A DNA stretch of 64,000 nucleotides. Origin: Tamarix chinensis (lineage: Eukaryota; Streptophyta; Magnoliopsida; Caryophyllales; Tamaricaceae). A program made the position numbers and the translations under genes. This document shows positions 50,842 through 63,800 of the stretch, piece by piece (the first letter of the stretch is position 1; the number at the start of each line of letters is the position of its first letter). Under the pieces are notes generated by a model. That model had not been told where the DNA came from, did not search any database, and saw nothing but the letters and a program-made list of their open reading frames with translations. The DNA is taken from positions 138,354,859 through 138,418,858 of the forward strand of contig CM060171.1 in NCBI GenBank assembly GCA_030549775.1, written 5' to 3'.

Positions 50842-51029
50842 CTCCCTTCGTCTTTGAAAAGGAAGAAAGTTAATAATTATTTTAAATTTTTATTTCTATT
50901 TTTTTTATTCTTCTTAGCCTTATACATCAGCTGTTAAATTATTTTTTAATAAAAATATAATTAATATATTAAGATTATATTTATTAGTTTTTAAAATAAT
51001 ATATAAATTATTTTAAAAAATGGATTGAG
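50842..51029. mobile_element. Possible Stowaway-type MITE (188 bp)
   Basis: Starts CTCCCTTCGTCTTTG after TA and ends ATGGATTGAG before TA. The left end is close to the Stowaway consensus (CTCCCTCCGT). The right end is a poor match. AT-rich interior, no coding. The TA duplication is uninformative in AT-rich DNA. Confidence 0.4.
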
Positions 51030-51184
51030 TATTCTTAACCATTTCTTAGGGAGGGAATTAGTTTGCAATCTATTTGAATCCAACTATTTAAAGTTAAATA
51101 ATCTATTTGGTATTTAATCTAATTTTTGATATCCAATATATATGTACATATAAAAAATATTATCTGTACATTTGTGTATAATTA

Positions 51185-51237
<53 letters not shown>

Positions 51238-53797
51238 TTGTAGTTAGAACTAAATATTTTAAAATTATTATAATTTTAATTTTATTAATTTCAATAAAAT
51301 GGACGAGATGTAAACTAATTTTCCTTTACACGGTAATTCTCTTTTTTATACCGTACAAAAGGTTAAAGACTTTTCTTCAGAGGGCATTAACTATCACGTG
51401 AGATGGCGATGATTTGAGTCCGTACAAAAGGGTGATTGAGCGGGTAAAGAACGGTGTTGGAAGAAGCTTTATCAATGACCATGAAACACGCGGTGTATTG
51501 GTGCCCTCTTTATCTGATGAATTCTGGTTATCCAATCATCCACAGCCATAGAGTTGTAGGGATCGCAGTGGAATAAAAAAAAATGACGCTTTGAACGTTG
51601 CTCCGTGAAAATTTCGCACTACCTGGCTCGCCCCTGTCTTCCGTTTTAATAATTCCGATTCCTACCGTCCTGTGTCCTCAAATCCAATACTCACATATAT
51701 TTAAGATTGCGTACCTTTAATACGACTACCCACACATGCCAGCTAAAAAGCTTTTCCTAGATCTTCCGGCCACCGCTAAACGTTCTGGTCGGTAAAGAAT
51801 GGTCTAAAAAGAATATATTGATTTTGAGATAAATGGGAAGATTTGACTATATAAAATTATTAATTTTAGTATTTAATAAATATTTTTTAATTTATAATTT
51901 ATACTAAAAAAATTAATTTGAAAATAATATAAAACGGAAAGGTTTTAAAATTGGAAAATTTAAAATGAACCTTTTAAAAATTATTTATATTTTTAATCTC
52001 TTAAAAACAATCAAAACCATTAAATATTATCAAATATTTTTATATAAAAATCAATATTATTCCATAGTAAAACCAAATCTACCAACCGCTGATATAATTA
52101 TTTAATCGTTTTAAACTACAGTACGAAAAGCAGATTTATTGTTTTTTTTTTTTTTTTTGCATGGCTGACTTCTATGTTTCTTACGCTCGGCAGGTCAAAT
52201 TGTTCGCTCTCCTCCTCCACATATGGTGCGATGCAGCTTGGCCCACTGTTCACTACTTTCTCATCATTTTTCTCGCCGGTCATTTTCCCATCTTCGTTGT
52301 TTCCATGACCTTTTCAATACACTGTTGTTCAGTTCTTTGCCAGAAGAGCTGCCCATACTCGGAACTATATTTTAGTGTTATTATTAAAATAAATATTCAT
52401 AAAAATACATATATTAAATCTCACCGTCTGTCCTCTACTCCTTTTCGTCGTCCATTTTGACCCAAATTGTCTATATTTTGCTCCGACTAGTTTATTTATT
52501 TATTTATTTATGTTGGTCTTGTGTGCGTGTGGGATTCTCTGCTCCTTTTTTCCTTTTTTTTTTTTGCCCAATTGGTAATCCGGAATGTGAGCATTCTTAT
52601 CTCTAAAACAGTAGCAGTAATCTTCTTTTTTCCCTATTGATATGATGATATCCTCCGCTGATGTATTATGATCTTTGTTTTTTTGTGGTTCTATTTATTT
52701 ATTTATTTATTTATTTTAATAGTACACTAGCTACATTTGTGGTGTTGAATTGCACCCAAAGTCTATTTTTAGTTTTGTTTTATAATCTGGTTGAGTTTCC
52801 TTTCCTCTTATATGATATTTAATTTTGGCTATATTTAAAAAATGCAATTCAGAAGACAATAATCTACTGTAGTTGGTGTCAAATGAGGTATGGTACAGTA
52901 ATAAAGATCAATTTTTGGATACTAAAAATCTCAAATTTTAATTTTCTTTCTTTTTCTTTAGTATTATAATGTCTTTATGGTATCATATTTACGACTTTTA
53001 TAAATTATAAAATAAAATAAAGACCTAATAATTGATGCTACTATAGTATACTAACAACCGATTGAGCTAAAAATAAATTATAAAATAGTCTTTTTCAAAT
53101 TTGCCTTTTTGAGTACTTTTTGGTTGTAGCTAACTTGGTTACTACTACTACTGCAACAGTAGTATAAATTATCTGCTATGGTAGGTCTGTATTTTCTCCC
53201 ATGACTCTCATGACAAGGCTGACTTACCTAATAATACCCACTCAACTTCTCAGAGCCAGTTGGTTTTATCGCGCATTTGATATAAGGTATATGTTGCGAT
53301 GACCGAAAGCGACCCTTTCATCCCTTTTTTTTTTTTTTTTTTTTGCTGTATGATTTCCATTTAATTATTTTCTTGATTACTATTATTCAAATGAAACTAT
53401 AATTGTTATGGGGAAGGGGCATCAAATATAGTTATTTATTTGCCAGTTGAGGGCTGTGATGGAGGTCGGCTCAGCAGTTTGGTTCGGCCCCTTTGAGATT
53501 TTATGTCCTGTCTGCATGTTTCAAGCATGTATCTTCCTTGATTTTGGCACCGCGGAAGCCTTCCCGTCTACCCATCTAACCCCATTGGCCTATCTTGTTT
53601 ATTTTCTCTCTCTCTCTCTCTCTCTCTAACCAGTTGCTTTGTTGAGTCGATGCTTTTATTATATAAATCACCGAAGTTAGCGTGTGACTGCTTGATCAAT
53701 TTGTGCTACGTTTGTTTGTTGTTCTTGACGCGTACTACTACTGCTCTTTCTATTAATCAGCGTATCGCCCCAAGCGTTGTTCGGGAATTCCTAGGCA
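51030..53797 (+). promoter_or_regulatory. Upstream and 5' untranslated region of the 5-phosphatase gene
   Basis: A ~2.8 kb non-repetitive region without transposon motifs in its right half. It contains (TG)n(TA)n at 51186-51231, poly-T runs (52140-52159, 53325-53343), and a (CT)n tract at 53607-53627 that is typical of plant 5' leaders. A 5'-UTR exon and intron may lie in 53400-53797, but I cannot place them. A 99-codon frame at 52161-52460 resembles nothing I know. Confidence 0.5.
51395..51400. promoter_or_regulatory. G-box-like CACGTG
   Basis: Palindromic CACGTG about 2.4 kb upstream of the start codon. bZIP and bHLH factors bind this word. At this distance its relevance is uncertain. Confidence 0.3.
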
Positions 53798-56700
53798 ATG
53801 AGAACTAGAAGAGGGAAGCATTCTGAGGTACGTTTTCTGGTGCTTCATTTGATTACCGGCCCCGACGTTTTCTCGCAGTGCTTGTGGTTTACAGTTCCAC
53901 TGCTTTTTTTTTTTTTGCAGGCCTTTTGGCCTTCCTTGGTCATGAAAAAATGGCTTAATATCAAGCCCAAGGAATATGATTTTAGCGAAGATGATTTTGA
54001 TACGGAAACCGAGAGCGAGGATGATGGTATGGTATTTCATATTAATTGTTGACACCACCAGTTTTTTTTTTTATATATATATATATATATTTCAAAAGAT
54101 ATATATATATATATATATTTTGGGTTGTTGAGCTTTGTTTGGTTAATTAGTTCTGCTCAACTTCAAAGCAGCATCCTCTGTCAAAGATGCTGGATTGGAC
54201 ATGGTTGAAGACGATGCCTGTAAAGATCATGGATCAGTATGCCCCAGTCAAACTTCAGGCAATACTTCTGCTTCATTAGGCCTATTTCATCGGATGCATG
54301 TATCAAGCTGTCGTTTTGATTCAAATCTGCAAGTATTCCATAGAATCTTAATTTTTCCCCGACAGTGATCCATTTTCAGCACCCCGGTTCCATCCAATTC
54401 ATTCTCTAAATAATTACCGAACAAAGTAACTGACTTGGAAAAGAAAAAAAAAAAAAAAACTCATATTCACCTGCAATTGCACAGCCTTTCAAATCAAGGC
54501 TGTGGTTTTCATTCTTTTATATTTATTTTACTTATTTCTTTCCTTCCTTCTGTCCAGACAATTTTCCAGACCGTTTCCAGTTGCGGCACAGGAGAGGCAT
54601 ATCGGAAACACTACGCTTTGAATATATCAACACAAAGGATGTGAGGTCAGCTCGTAAGTCTTTGCTAGCTAGTTTTCGATTGCATATCGTCGCTTTGACC
54701 CTACGTACTTAACATTGTTCTTACCCAGTCTCGTGTTGATGGCCTTCCAGGGTGACAATCGGCACTTGGAATGTTGCTGGCAGGCTTCCACGCGAAGATC
54801 TTGAGATAGATGTGTGGCTTTGCATGCAAGAACCTGCAGATGTCTACGTTCTTGGGTGAGCCTTCATTTCTGTTTCATGAATTCCTCCTCTATTTTCTGA
54901 GCGCCTCATGCTTAATTAATGAGGCTAGGTAATCTAGTATGGGACTTATCTTTCTTTGTAGTATATTATTGCTTAATTACCCTGTCAATTCTTATTTCTC
55001 CCTCCCTCTCTCTGTGCTGGCCTGTCTATCTGTTTTTCATACTGACTGCTCAGAAGCTCGTCATAATATATGTGGCGATCAGGAATTGTATTTCCTTCTC
55101 TTAGCCTCTGGGCCTCGCATTCGTTTCTGTTGAAACACCATCCCATAAGGTTCCTGGAAAGGCACGTGTAGTAAATCACATGAGAGGCGATGGCACCGCC
55201 ATCCCAGACTTGAAGGATCGTGCTGTAAATAACCTTCATGTAAATTTTTTTGGCTAAATGCTCATGGACTTATTATATGCGAACATCCTGACTAGTGAGG
55301 TAAGGGAAGGACTAAGGAGAGGAAACGATAATCAAGAATGATATATAAGAACTTTGAACTATAAAAAGGTTAACATAAGAAACCAGTGACTAAAGATTAA
55401 GTGGGATGACCATTGATTTTTAGGCATTCGCATGCTCTTTCCCATGCAAAGAAAATATTGGGAACATTTCGAATGAGGAGTGTTGAGGGAAATAGAGTAC
55501 TGTATGTAATTGGATGAAGGGTAGAGAAATAATTGGATGAAAGGTAGAGGAAAGCTGCCATATTTCGCCCTAATACGGAATACATGGAAGCTGAATACAC
55601 AAGTACTTCATATCCAAAGACCCTTGGTTTCCTTAAATGCCGTCAATCCAAGAATTTTCACCTACAGCAAGATAATCAGATATTCCCAAGGAGGGTTAGA
55701 AACATGATACTGAAAAGGGCAGTATTACAGACGAAGGAAATGAATCAAATGATAGGTAAGGAACAAGCACTCGTGTTAATTAGACATCACGCAGGTTTTG
55801 ACAAAAACCCCTCACCCCTCATCTTATTTAATATCTTCCGCTTGATCGATCATTATCCCAGTTCTTTATTAGACTGCTATGTCATACAAGGACCAACAGA
55901 ACCCTGAATTGTGAAAGATTATGATGTTAAATCTAAGTACTATATTGAAACTGACCAGTTCTGTATCTAAGTAACTTATGGTTTCGGCGATCCAATATTC
56001 TTTTAGTAATTTCTACCTTTCTTTTGGTCTTTGTATCCAGTTTCCAAGAGGTAGTCCCTTTGAATGCTGGAAATGTATTTGGAGCAGAGGATTATAGACC
56101 AATACCAAAGTGGGAGGCCATAATCCGCAGAACCTTGAATAAATCTTCTGAACCTGAAGTGAACTACAAAAGCTGCAGTGCCCCTCCTTCTCCAGTACTC
56201 AGAACACCTTCTGCTGTTGATATCCTTGCCGACGAGGTTGGTCTTTCCGCCTCTGAATTGAGTTCTAAGGAGCCTGCGGTGCCAAGAACCAGTTTTGACC
56301 TGCAAAAGGGAAACCGTAAGGGATTTAGCAATTCTGCAAGGAAAGCTCATATAAAGAGTATATACGGCATAGATAGTGATAGCAGATTAGACTGGCCTGG
56401 CCACTTTCTAGACCCAGCAAAATATCGCAAACTTCTGACCAACTCTAGCACTAACTTGATCGTAAATCCTCTTGTTCTTGGTCCTCGCTTAGTTTCTGGT
56501 GGTGGTAGTAGATTGAAGAGAGTACATCACAGCGTTGGCAATTTTGCATTGATTGGGGCTGAGCAGCAAGAATCCCCAGATTCTGTAGACCTGCTCTCAG
56601 ATATATCTGACGAATACTCAGGAGAAGAAGACGATGCTTTTCATGATTTTCCAGCCGAGAATCTTGTTGTTGAAGCTGCTAAAAATGTTAAGAAGCTTCG

Positions 56701-58988
56701 CCCTAAATATGTCCGCATTGTCAGCAAGCAGATGGTTGGGATTTATGTATCTATATGGGTGCGCAAGAAGTTTCGGAGACATATCAGCCACTTGAAAGTG
56801 TCTCCGGTTGGTGTTGGACTTATGGGCTACATGGGGAACAAGGTAATTTCTCCCTTCTGTTGTAGCCAGTTTTCTGTTACTTATCTACAAGGCTATGGGA
56901 TTCATATTCCCGGCATTTAATGACAATTTCAAGAATGTTATTCTTTTTCATTTGATGCATTCTGACATACGAAGGTCAATTTCTCAGTGAGGTGGTCAGT
57001 ATAGTGATTCAAGAATTGGGGATAGTATTTTGTTGTTCAGGACATTGAATTCCAAGTTTTGCATGTACAGCTCATACAATTTGCTATTTTTCTCTCATGC
57101 AGGGATCGATTTCTGTTAGCATGACCCTTTACCAATCACGTCTATGCTTTGTGTGTTCCCACCTCACCTCTGGCCATAAGGATGGGGATGAACATCGTCG
57201 TAATGCTAATGTCTATGAAATTCTACGAAGAACCCGTTTCTCATCTGTGCTTGATGCTAATGATCAACCCTGGACAATTCCATGTCATGAGTAAGTGTTG
57301 TTTCTCCCGAAGTTCCATTAATACTAACCCTCTCTTTTTACAAGCGACTCATACTGCTCCAATTTTACAACTGACGGTTTTAATTCGTAGCCCTCGCAGC
57401 TTTCAACAATTCTGTGTTTGGACTTGAGATTTGTAGATTGCCTTTATGAATCTCAAACTTAACTAAAGTCGTGTCTCTATTTGTACTCCAGTGCTTAGAA
57501 ACCCACTGATATGGAAAACATAGCCCTATTAAACATATCCCGAACATCGTATCATAGCCTGATTTTGCGACAAGAATGAATAAATTCGAATCTGTGGGGC
57601 AACAGCCATAAATGTATTCATAAGTAGGAAATCCGAATCTTAATAGGCCAGAAGCTAGCTAAACATATATGAAAGAGAATTCATTCATGTAATCTGCATA
57701 TATGTATGAATATGCATGAACTCCATCGTGTCACATGGTGCCATCCCGGTTGGCTGAGGCATTCACTCTGCACATATCTTACGAATTCCTGACACTAGTA
57801 GAATGGTTGAACACATGAAGATTACGATTGATTGATGGCTATCCAGGTGAGAATTTGGTGTTCTTAAGGATTTGTTTGAGGTTTCCGAAATGATGCAAGA
57901 TAGACAACCCTGTCTTCTTCTATGAGATACCTTTAAGTGGAGCAATTTCTGTAACATGGGAAAACAGACTTCCTTATGTTTAATTTAGAGCCCAATGTGT
58001 TGTGTCTGTAGGTGCTAATGTAATGTTGTAATGATTATTAGCCCTCTTTGGCTCCAGGTTTCGGAGATGAATGCTACTTTTGCACATTAATTTCAGAAAC
58101 CTATTTACTCAAATAGTAATTGGTGTCGTGGGTCTTCTTGGAACAGCCAGATATTCTGGTTTGGCGATTTAAATTACCGTCTCAATATGTTAGACACGGA
58201 GGTGAGGAAGCTTGTTGGCGACAAACAATGGGACAAACTCAGGAACAGTGACCAGGTCAGTCTTTTGGAATATGAGCTTATAACGATAGAGATACAAAGT
58301 GATGTACTTGTAAAAATCTGAAAACTTTCATCATAATATCAAAACATTTTTATTTTTGATGCCGTATGATAGAGTTATTTAATGCTGGAATTTCTTTTCT
58401 GTTGGTACATAAAAAGCTTTTCATCTTAACGATTTATGATGGGTCCTGTGATGCATATTCCAACAGTTAATCGAAGAGCTTCGGAGTGGACATGTCTTTG
58501 AAGGATGGAAGGAGGGCACGATCAACTTCCCACCTACTTACAAGTATGAAATAAACTCTGATAGATATGTCGGTGAGAATCCGAAAGAAGGAGAGAAGAA
58601 GCGATCACCAGCATGGTAAGCGGGAAGCCAGTCTTTAGAGGGAAATTCTAAGCCTAAAACATCATTTGTAGTCTGTCAAGATCTGTGATGCTTAATTGGA
58701 AGGAAACTCAAATATACCAAGTTATTGGTCTGGGATGGCTGTTGATTGATTGATTGGTTGCTGTCTGTGATTATTGTGGTGTACTGTAGGTGTGACCGTA
58801 TACTTTGGTCAGGAAAGGGCATAAAACAAAAATTTTATCGGGGAGCTGATATAAGAATGTCTGATCATCGGCCTGTTAGTTCAATGTTCTCGGTTGAAGT
58901 TGATGTCTTGGACCATAGGAAGCTTCAGAGAGTTCTTAATTACAACAGTGCAGTAGTACACCCTGACGTTTTCCCTGATGATCGATGA
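53798..58988 (+). CDS. IP5P2: Type I inositol polyphosphate 5-phosphatase (IP5P2-like), 10 coding exons, 620 aa
   Basis: Removes the 5-phosphate from inositol polyphosphates/phosphoinositides (Ins(1,4,5)P3 is the classic substrate of the family) in the cytosol, damping Ca2+ signalling. Exons: 53798-53827, 53921-54026, 54172-54258, 54558-54645, 54751-54855, 56041-56842, 57103-57290, 58147-58255, 58467-58615, 58790-58988; all phases join to 1863 nt ending TGA. The N-terminus AFWPSLVMKKWLNIKPKEYD is the plant type I signature. The catalytic domain runs from TWNVAG (aa 109-114) through GFQEVVPLNAGN (139-150), WFGDLNYR (473-480) and PAWCDRIL (553-560) to SDHRPV (579-584), so the catalytic Asp and His are present. 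A variable insert at about aa 160-370 is usual in the plant family. Nine introns have AG acceptors; intron 3 uses a GC donor. There is no in-frame ATG closer to the leader end. Assignment to IP5P2 rather than IP5P1 rests on overall resemblance only. Confidence 0.93.
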
Positions 58989-59985
58989 ATTTGTATCTGT
59001 CAAGAATAAAAAGGTAATGAAGATTCATACATGCTCCCCCCCCCCTCTCAATTTCCTTTGGCTTCTAGCACTCATTTGTCCTTAGCAAGATAGCATAAAA
59101 CCAGAAAGATCTGCATCTTTATGTAAAATCCCTGCAGTTTGTTTACTCTATAGCTGTTGCTTCTCCAGGATGATGTGATGATGCAGTTGGTTGCAGTTTT
59201 TTGATATCTGGGACTCTTTGCGTCAGGCTGGGCTTTCAAATCCATATTTTAAGATATTTGAAGATGCTGGCTGTTTTGGAAATTGGAATAATTGTCACTC
59301 TCTTGTCATATATGGTTTGTACAGCTTTTTGTGACAACTATGCTCACTTCTGGGTTTCTTTTCTCCTAGCGGGAGGTAAATGTTTTTCTCAGTGATAAAG
59401 CATGTTTGAAACTAAGAAGTGGCTATGCAAATCAAAAGCTGTAGATCCTGTCTAGGAAGAACTTAAATTTTTTGTGCTTTGTGTTTCTTTTGGGTGGGGG
59501 TGCGTCAATTTTGTTTAATTTTTGAACTTCAGTCTTAAGAACATGCAAAAAGTGCGGTTGGCATGTACAGTTTTTATTTGCTTGTCGTACATTTATGCTT
59601 GTGGAGAGCAGACATCTTGAAGTATCTTTCTATTATTCTACTTGGAATTTCTTTTGTGATACCCGCACGACCGCTATATGCCCGGAAACTAGCAGGTAAT
59701 CATGTTTTGAGGCCTCTGCTTGCGTAATCCGTGTCTTCTTAGCATATATATGCTGATGATGTTATGCCGTTCGATGGCTACAAGCATGAATCGATTAATA
59801 ATCGGATTTTTTACGTTGAATACGCTCGGTGCTGCTTGTCTTCATTGAAAGATATGATTCTGGTGCCTGACTAAATATCCAATGTCAGATGACTCCTTCA
59901 AGTCTGATCGGCTCTCGGTTATTATCAACGCGGCACTAATGTCAGGTGGATATACGAAATATAAATCCTTAACATTACCGATAAG
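58989..59985 (+). other. 3' untranslated and downstream region of the 5-phosphatase gene
   Basis: AT-moderate, unique sequence. CAAGAATAAAAAGG just after the stop (59000-59013) includes an AATAAA poly(A)-type word, and the transcript may extend further to about 59650. A poly-C run lies at 59037-59045. No second gene. Confidence 0.5.
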
Positions 59986-59993
59986 AAGCTGTC

Positions 59994-60484
59994 TAGGGAT
60001 AGCAATTGGACGGATTTTATTCAAAATCCGATAGACTTTATCTGTTAGATGTGCAAATAGATATGGATAAACGGATATGGATATGGGTACGGAGAAAGGG
60101 AGAAATATCTGCCGGGTTCGGGTATAGATATGGGCAAGGGATCCTCAAATCTGTATTCGTTTCTCCATTCATTTACCTGATATGAAATTATATTTTTACC
60201 TTCATTTATGTAACCTCAATTATATTTTCTAAGGTTAAAAGTGAAGATATGATTAAATTTTAACAATCTAATAATAAAGTTCTAACATTAAATGATTTTT
60301 ACTTTATACTTAATGGGTTTTACCCAAAAGCCGATGGATTTTACCCGATGGATATATAAACATATTTGGATATGGACATGGATGAGGGGAAAAATACCTG
60401 CCGGGTTTGGATACGGATATGGGTATAAACTTTCTTATAGGGTTTGGGTAACGGTAGGGGGTACCCGATCTATTGCTATCCCTA
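59994..60484. mobile_element. Small non-autonomous hAT element (491 bp) with 8-bp target duplication
   Basis: The left end TAGGGATAGCAATTGG and the right end ATTGCTATCCCTA form a perfect 13-bp terminal inverted repeat. AAGCTGTC stands on both sides (59986-59993 and 60485-60492), the 8-bp duplication expected for hAT. The interior is rich in GATATGGGTACGG and ACCCGATGG words, typical subterminal repeats of this superfamily. No transposase. Confidence 0.88.
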
Positions 60485-61100
60485 AAGCTGTCTTAATGAT
60501 GAATATATATGTTGTTTACGAGCCGAACCTTCGCTGGCTCAAACTTGACTCGTTTCATGAACTATTCTGTTTAGATATGGGTATGGCCGTATGGGTACGG
60601 AGAAAGGGGAGAAATATCTGCCGGGTTCGGGTATAGATATGGGTAAGGGATCCTCAAATCTGTATTCGTTTTCCCATCCATTTACCTGATATAAAATTAT
60701 ATTTTTACCTTCATTTATGTAACCTCAAGTATATTTTCTAAGGTTAAAAGTGAAGATATGATTAAATTTTAACAATCTAATAATAAAGTTCTAACATTAA
60801 ATGATTTTTACTTTATACTTAATGGGTTTTACCCAAAAGCCGATGGATTTTACCCGATGGATATATAAACATATTTGGATATGGACATGGATGAGGGGAA
60901 AAATACCTGCCGGGTTTGGATATGGATATGGGTATAAACTTTCTTATAGGGTTTGGGTAACGGATAGGGGGTACCAGATCTATTGCTATCCCTAAAGTTG
61001 TCTTAATGATGAATATATATGGTTGTTTACGAGCCGAACCTTCGCTGGCTCAAACTTAACTCGTTTCATGAACTATTCTGTTTAGATAGGCTTGTTTAAT
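60085..61100 (+). repeat. 508-bp tandem duplication of the hAT 3' part plus flank
   Basis: Unit 1 is 60085-60592 and unit 2 is 60593-61100. Both begin GGGTACGGAGAAAGGG and contain the same hAT right half (up to CTATCCCTA), the flanking AAGCTGTC (AAGTTGTC in unit 2) and about 100 bases of flank ending CTATTCTGTTTAGATA. They differ at only a few positions. The peptide-like frame MIFTLYLMGFTQKPMDFTRW in each unit is a by-product and not a gene. Confidence 0.9.
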
Positions 61101-61557
61101 GTAAATGAGTCAAATTAACTTATTTAACATAGTTCGATTTGTGATTCAGCTTGTTTATTAAATAAATTCTATACAAGTGGTCTTAATCTTCTATACAATC
61201 CTTTTAAATTTTATATACAAGTTTATAAATAAATATGTGAGTTTATAAATAGACCTAGGACTAAATTTATAAATGATTTAACAAGCAAATCGAGCATATA
61301 AACAAGATGAGCCAAGTATGAGCCAAAATCAATCCAACTCACAAGCAAACGAGTTAATCCTATCATGGCCCAAGCTCGACTAGTTTATTAAACAATTCTA
61401 TAAATAAAATTCAAGTTCAACTTATTTATCAAAACAAATGAGTTCATCAACAATCTTATTTACAGGTTGAGTCCCAACCGTTTCTTATCACTCTCGTACA
61501 CCCAAGAAAAGAGAGTAATGGAACCACAAATAGATGCCTAGAACTATTGTGATATGA

Positions 61558-61598
<41 letters not shown>

Positions 61599-63800
61599 CT
61601 TGGAAATGAAAGAAGTGAAGCAAGTGTGTGTCGAAAACAAAACCAAAAAAATAAAGGAAAAGGAATGAGAAAAAAAATACCAACTCCCACTACTTGCGCA
61701 TAGGGAGAGCGTTTGAGAAATGTTAAAAAATGGTTGACGACTCAGAACAGTTTCTTATAGAGTTTTTAAAAAATTAGCACAAAGAATATCAAGTCAGTTT
61801 GGATCTATAATCCACCCACTCCTAACTCTAACGGGATGGGTAGGCGATAATATGGGCACCTGTTGTATATAGTCTAGCCCACAAGCTAACAAAATAGCCT
61901 AAGCTACTAACTCAAATAAGGTAATAGGTGAGGAAATATATAAAAAAAATGAACAAAAACCAACCAACCCACCGATGTGGGGCTTTATTATAGGAATAGT
62001 AGCTTTAGCATACAATAGTTGTTCTACCATTTCTCGAATAATCTCCCACTAATGGCAAAATATAAAGAAAATCATAAAAGATTTGGGTAGAGAAGGAATA
62101 ATACTTAAGGATTAATATTATGAGGGTTGAATTAATATATAGTAAAGTGAGGTAACAATTGTATTTAGAGAGTGAACGAATATTGAACTACTTCGATTTC
62201 AATTGATACCCCCGCAACACATGACTTACCTTGAAATATGCATATTTTGGAATAATAAAATAAGTGCTTTTAATAGTCATGGTACTAATAAATACTCTAA
62301 AAAGATAATATTAGTCTTTTATAGAAGTCAACTCACCTTCACATTTACCTAGGTGAATCCATCAAATGTGTCTCACTAGCACCACCACAATGGGCTATAG
62401 ACCTATTAATGGCATATGTATGTTCAACTTCATATATATCAAGTGGTGAATTTTTCTCACTAGGATTACCTAAAAATAGGGTTACAAATTCATTAAAAAC
62501 CTAAACTCAACTTGTCCACAACACATTAATACAATACTTTACAAATAGTAGAATAACATCAACACAAACCAAACAAACACTATTAATTATAGTGGCAACG
62601 AGCACCAGTCAAGCACAAAAATCAGCAACTAGAAATAGACAGAATTAAATAGTAATCATAATCACAAAAAAAATTAGTAGGACCAAACTAGAAAATTAGG
62701 AGGACATCAACAAACAATAATTGTAACAATTAAACTCAAACACAATTATATCAAAATTATTAAAAATGAGAATAGAATCAAACAAAAATTAAAATCCCAA
62801 TCACAATGATGATAATGGAAATTCGAATTGAACAATAGCATAGCAACGGTCATTTTAGTAGACGACCACAACAATATATTGAACGACAAATCCAAACAAA
62901 TATGGCGCTGCGTAAACTATCACAGTTTTTGCTTTAGATTTTTAGAAATAGTGATAGTATATGCAAAAGGAAGCAATTGAACCAATGCTGAGAAAACTAA
63001 AAATTAGCAAAGAAAAACAACACTTATCAAAAATGGTTCGTTGTGTCGTGAGGGAATAATTTCCTTGAAGAAAAACATAAAAAACCATGCAAGTTAATTC
63101 TAAGCAATAGCAGTTATAATTTATATTATTTTATTTGGGAAAATCCCAATTATCTTATTCATTGAAGTACACATCACCATTTTAATAGGCAAACAAGTTA
63201 CTACTTACTATAAATAATCAAAGACTCCCGACTAAAAACTGAGGAAGGGAGGAAAAGCGCAAGTAGTATAATTAAACTTAAGTATAGACAAGAAATATCT
63301 TCCTTTTGCTTTGAATGTGAAGAAAGGTACATGTCATAAATAAATCATATTGAATAAGGAGTACATATCTAAAAATCATTGTACAAATAGTTGGTAAATA
63401 TTTCTAGAGAAGACAAAAATTGATTCAACCCGCACAATTAAATATGATCGGTACAAAACCCGACCTGACATAATTCTATAAATTTATTAACCCAACTTTT
63501 TTGCATAAAAACTCAACATTACATTTTTAATCACATTCTTATATGAAGTCAAACTTAATGTTTCCTTACAAGATTAATAAGTTAGATTATTTTTGGTGGT
63601 TAATGTCCAGTTTGACCCAAACTTAAAGTGATCTGATTCGGCCCAACCCATCAAAATTTGAAAAGACCCGTTCGATCAAGTTAATCCAAACTTGGGCTTT
63701 TAAATTAATCCTAACACAAAATTACTGGAATACGAGTTAGCTCAATCCAAACCTAATCCAAAAAGCCAAATCGGAATAGCCCAAACCCAACCTAATAAAT
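61101..63800. other. No recognisable gene
   Basis: AT-rich sequence with GAGC/CTCG-type words (61260-61440: ACGAGTTAATCC, CAAGCTCGAC) that look like decayed subterminal repeats of a DNA transposon. A (GT)n-(GA)n microsatellite lies at 61558-61598. From 63420 onward words such as ACCCGACC and CCCAACCC lead into the hAT-like terminus at 63801. Confidence 0.5.
61558..61598. repeat. (GT)8-(GA)12 compound microsatellite
   Basis: GTGTGT run followed directly by GAGAGA to 61598. Confidence 0.95.

Noticed and set aside
52161..52460. 99-codon frame upstream of the 5-phosphatase gene
   Set aside because: Directly follows a poly-T run, has no recognised domain and no supporting splice or codon pattern. 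More likely leader or promoter sequence.
55584..55907. 107-codon frame inside intron 5
   Set aside because: Not recognised, and fully inside an intron of a well-supported gene on the same strand.
60292..60995. Two near-identical peptides with Gly-Tyr repeats
   Set aside because: They are translations of hAT subterminal repeats in a tandem duplication, not a gene family.
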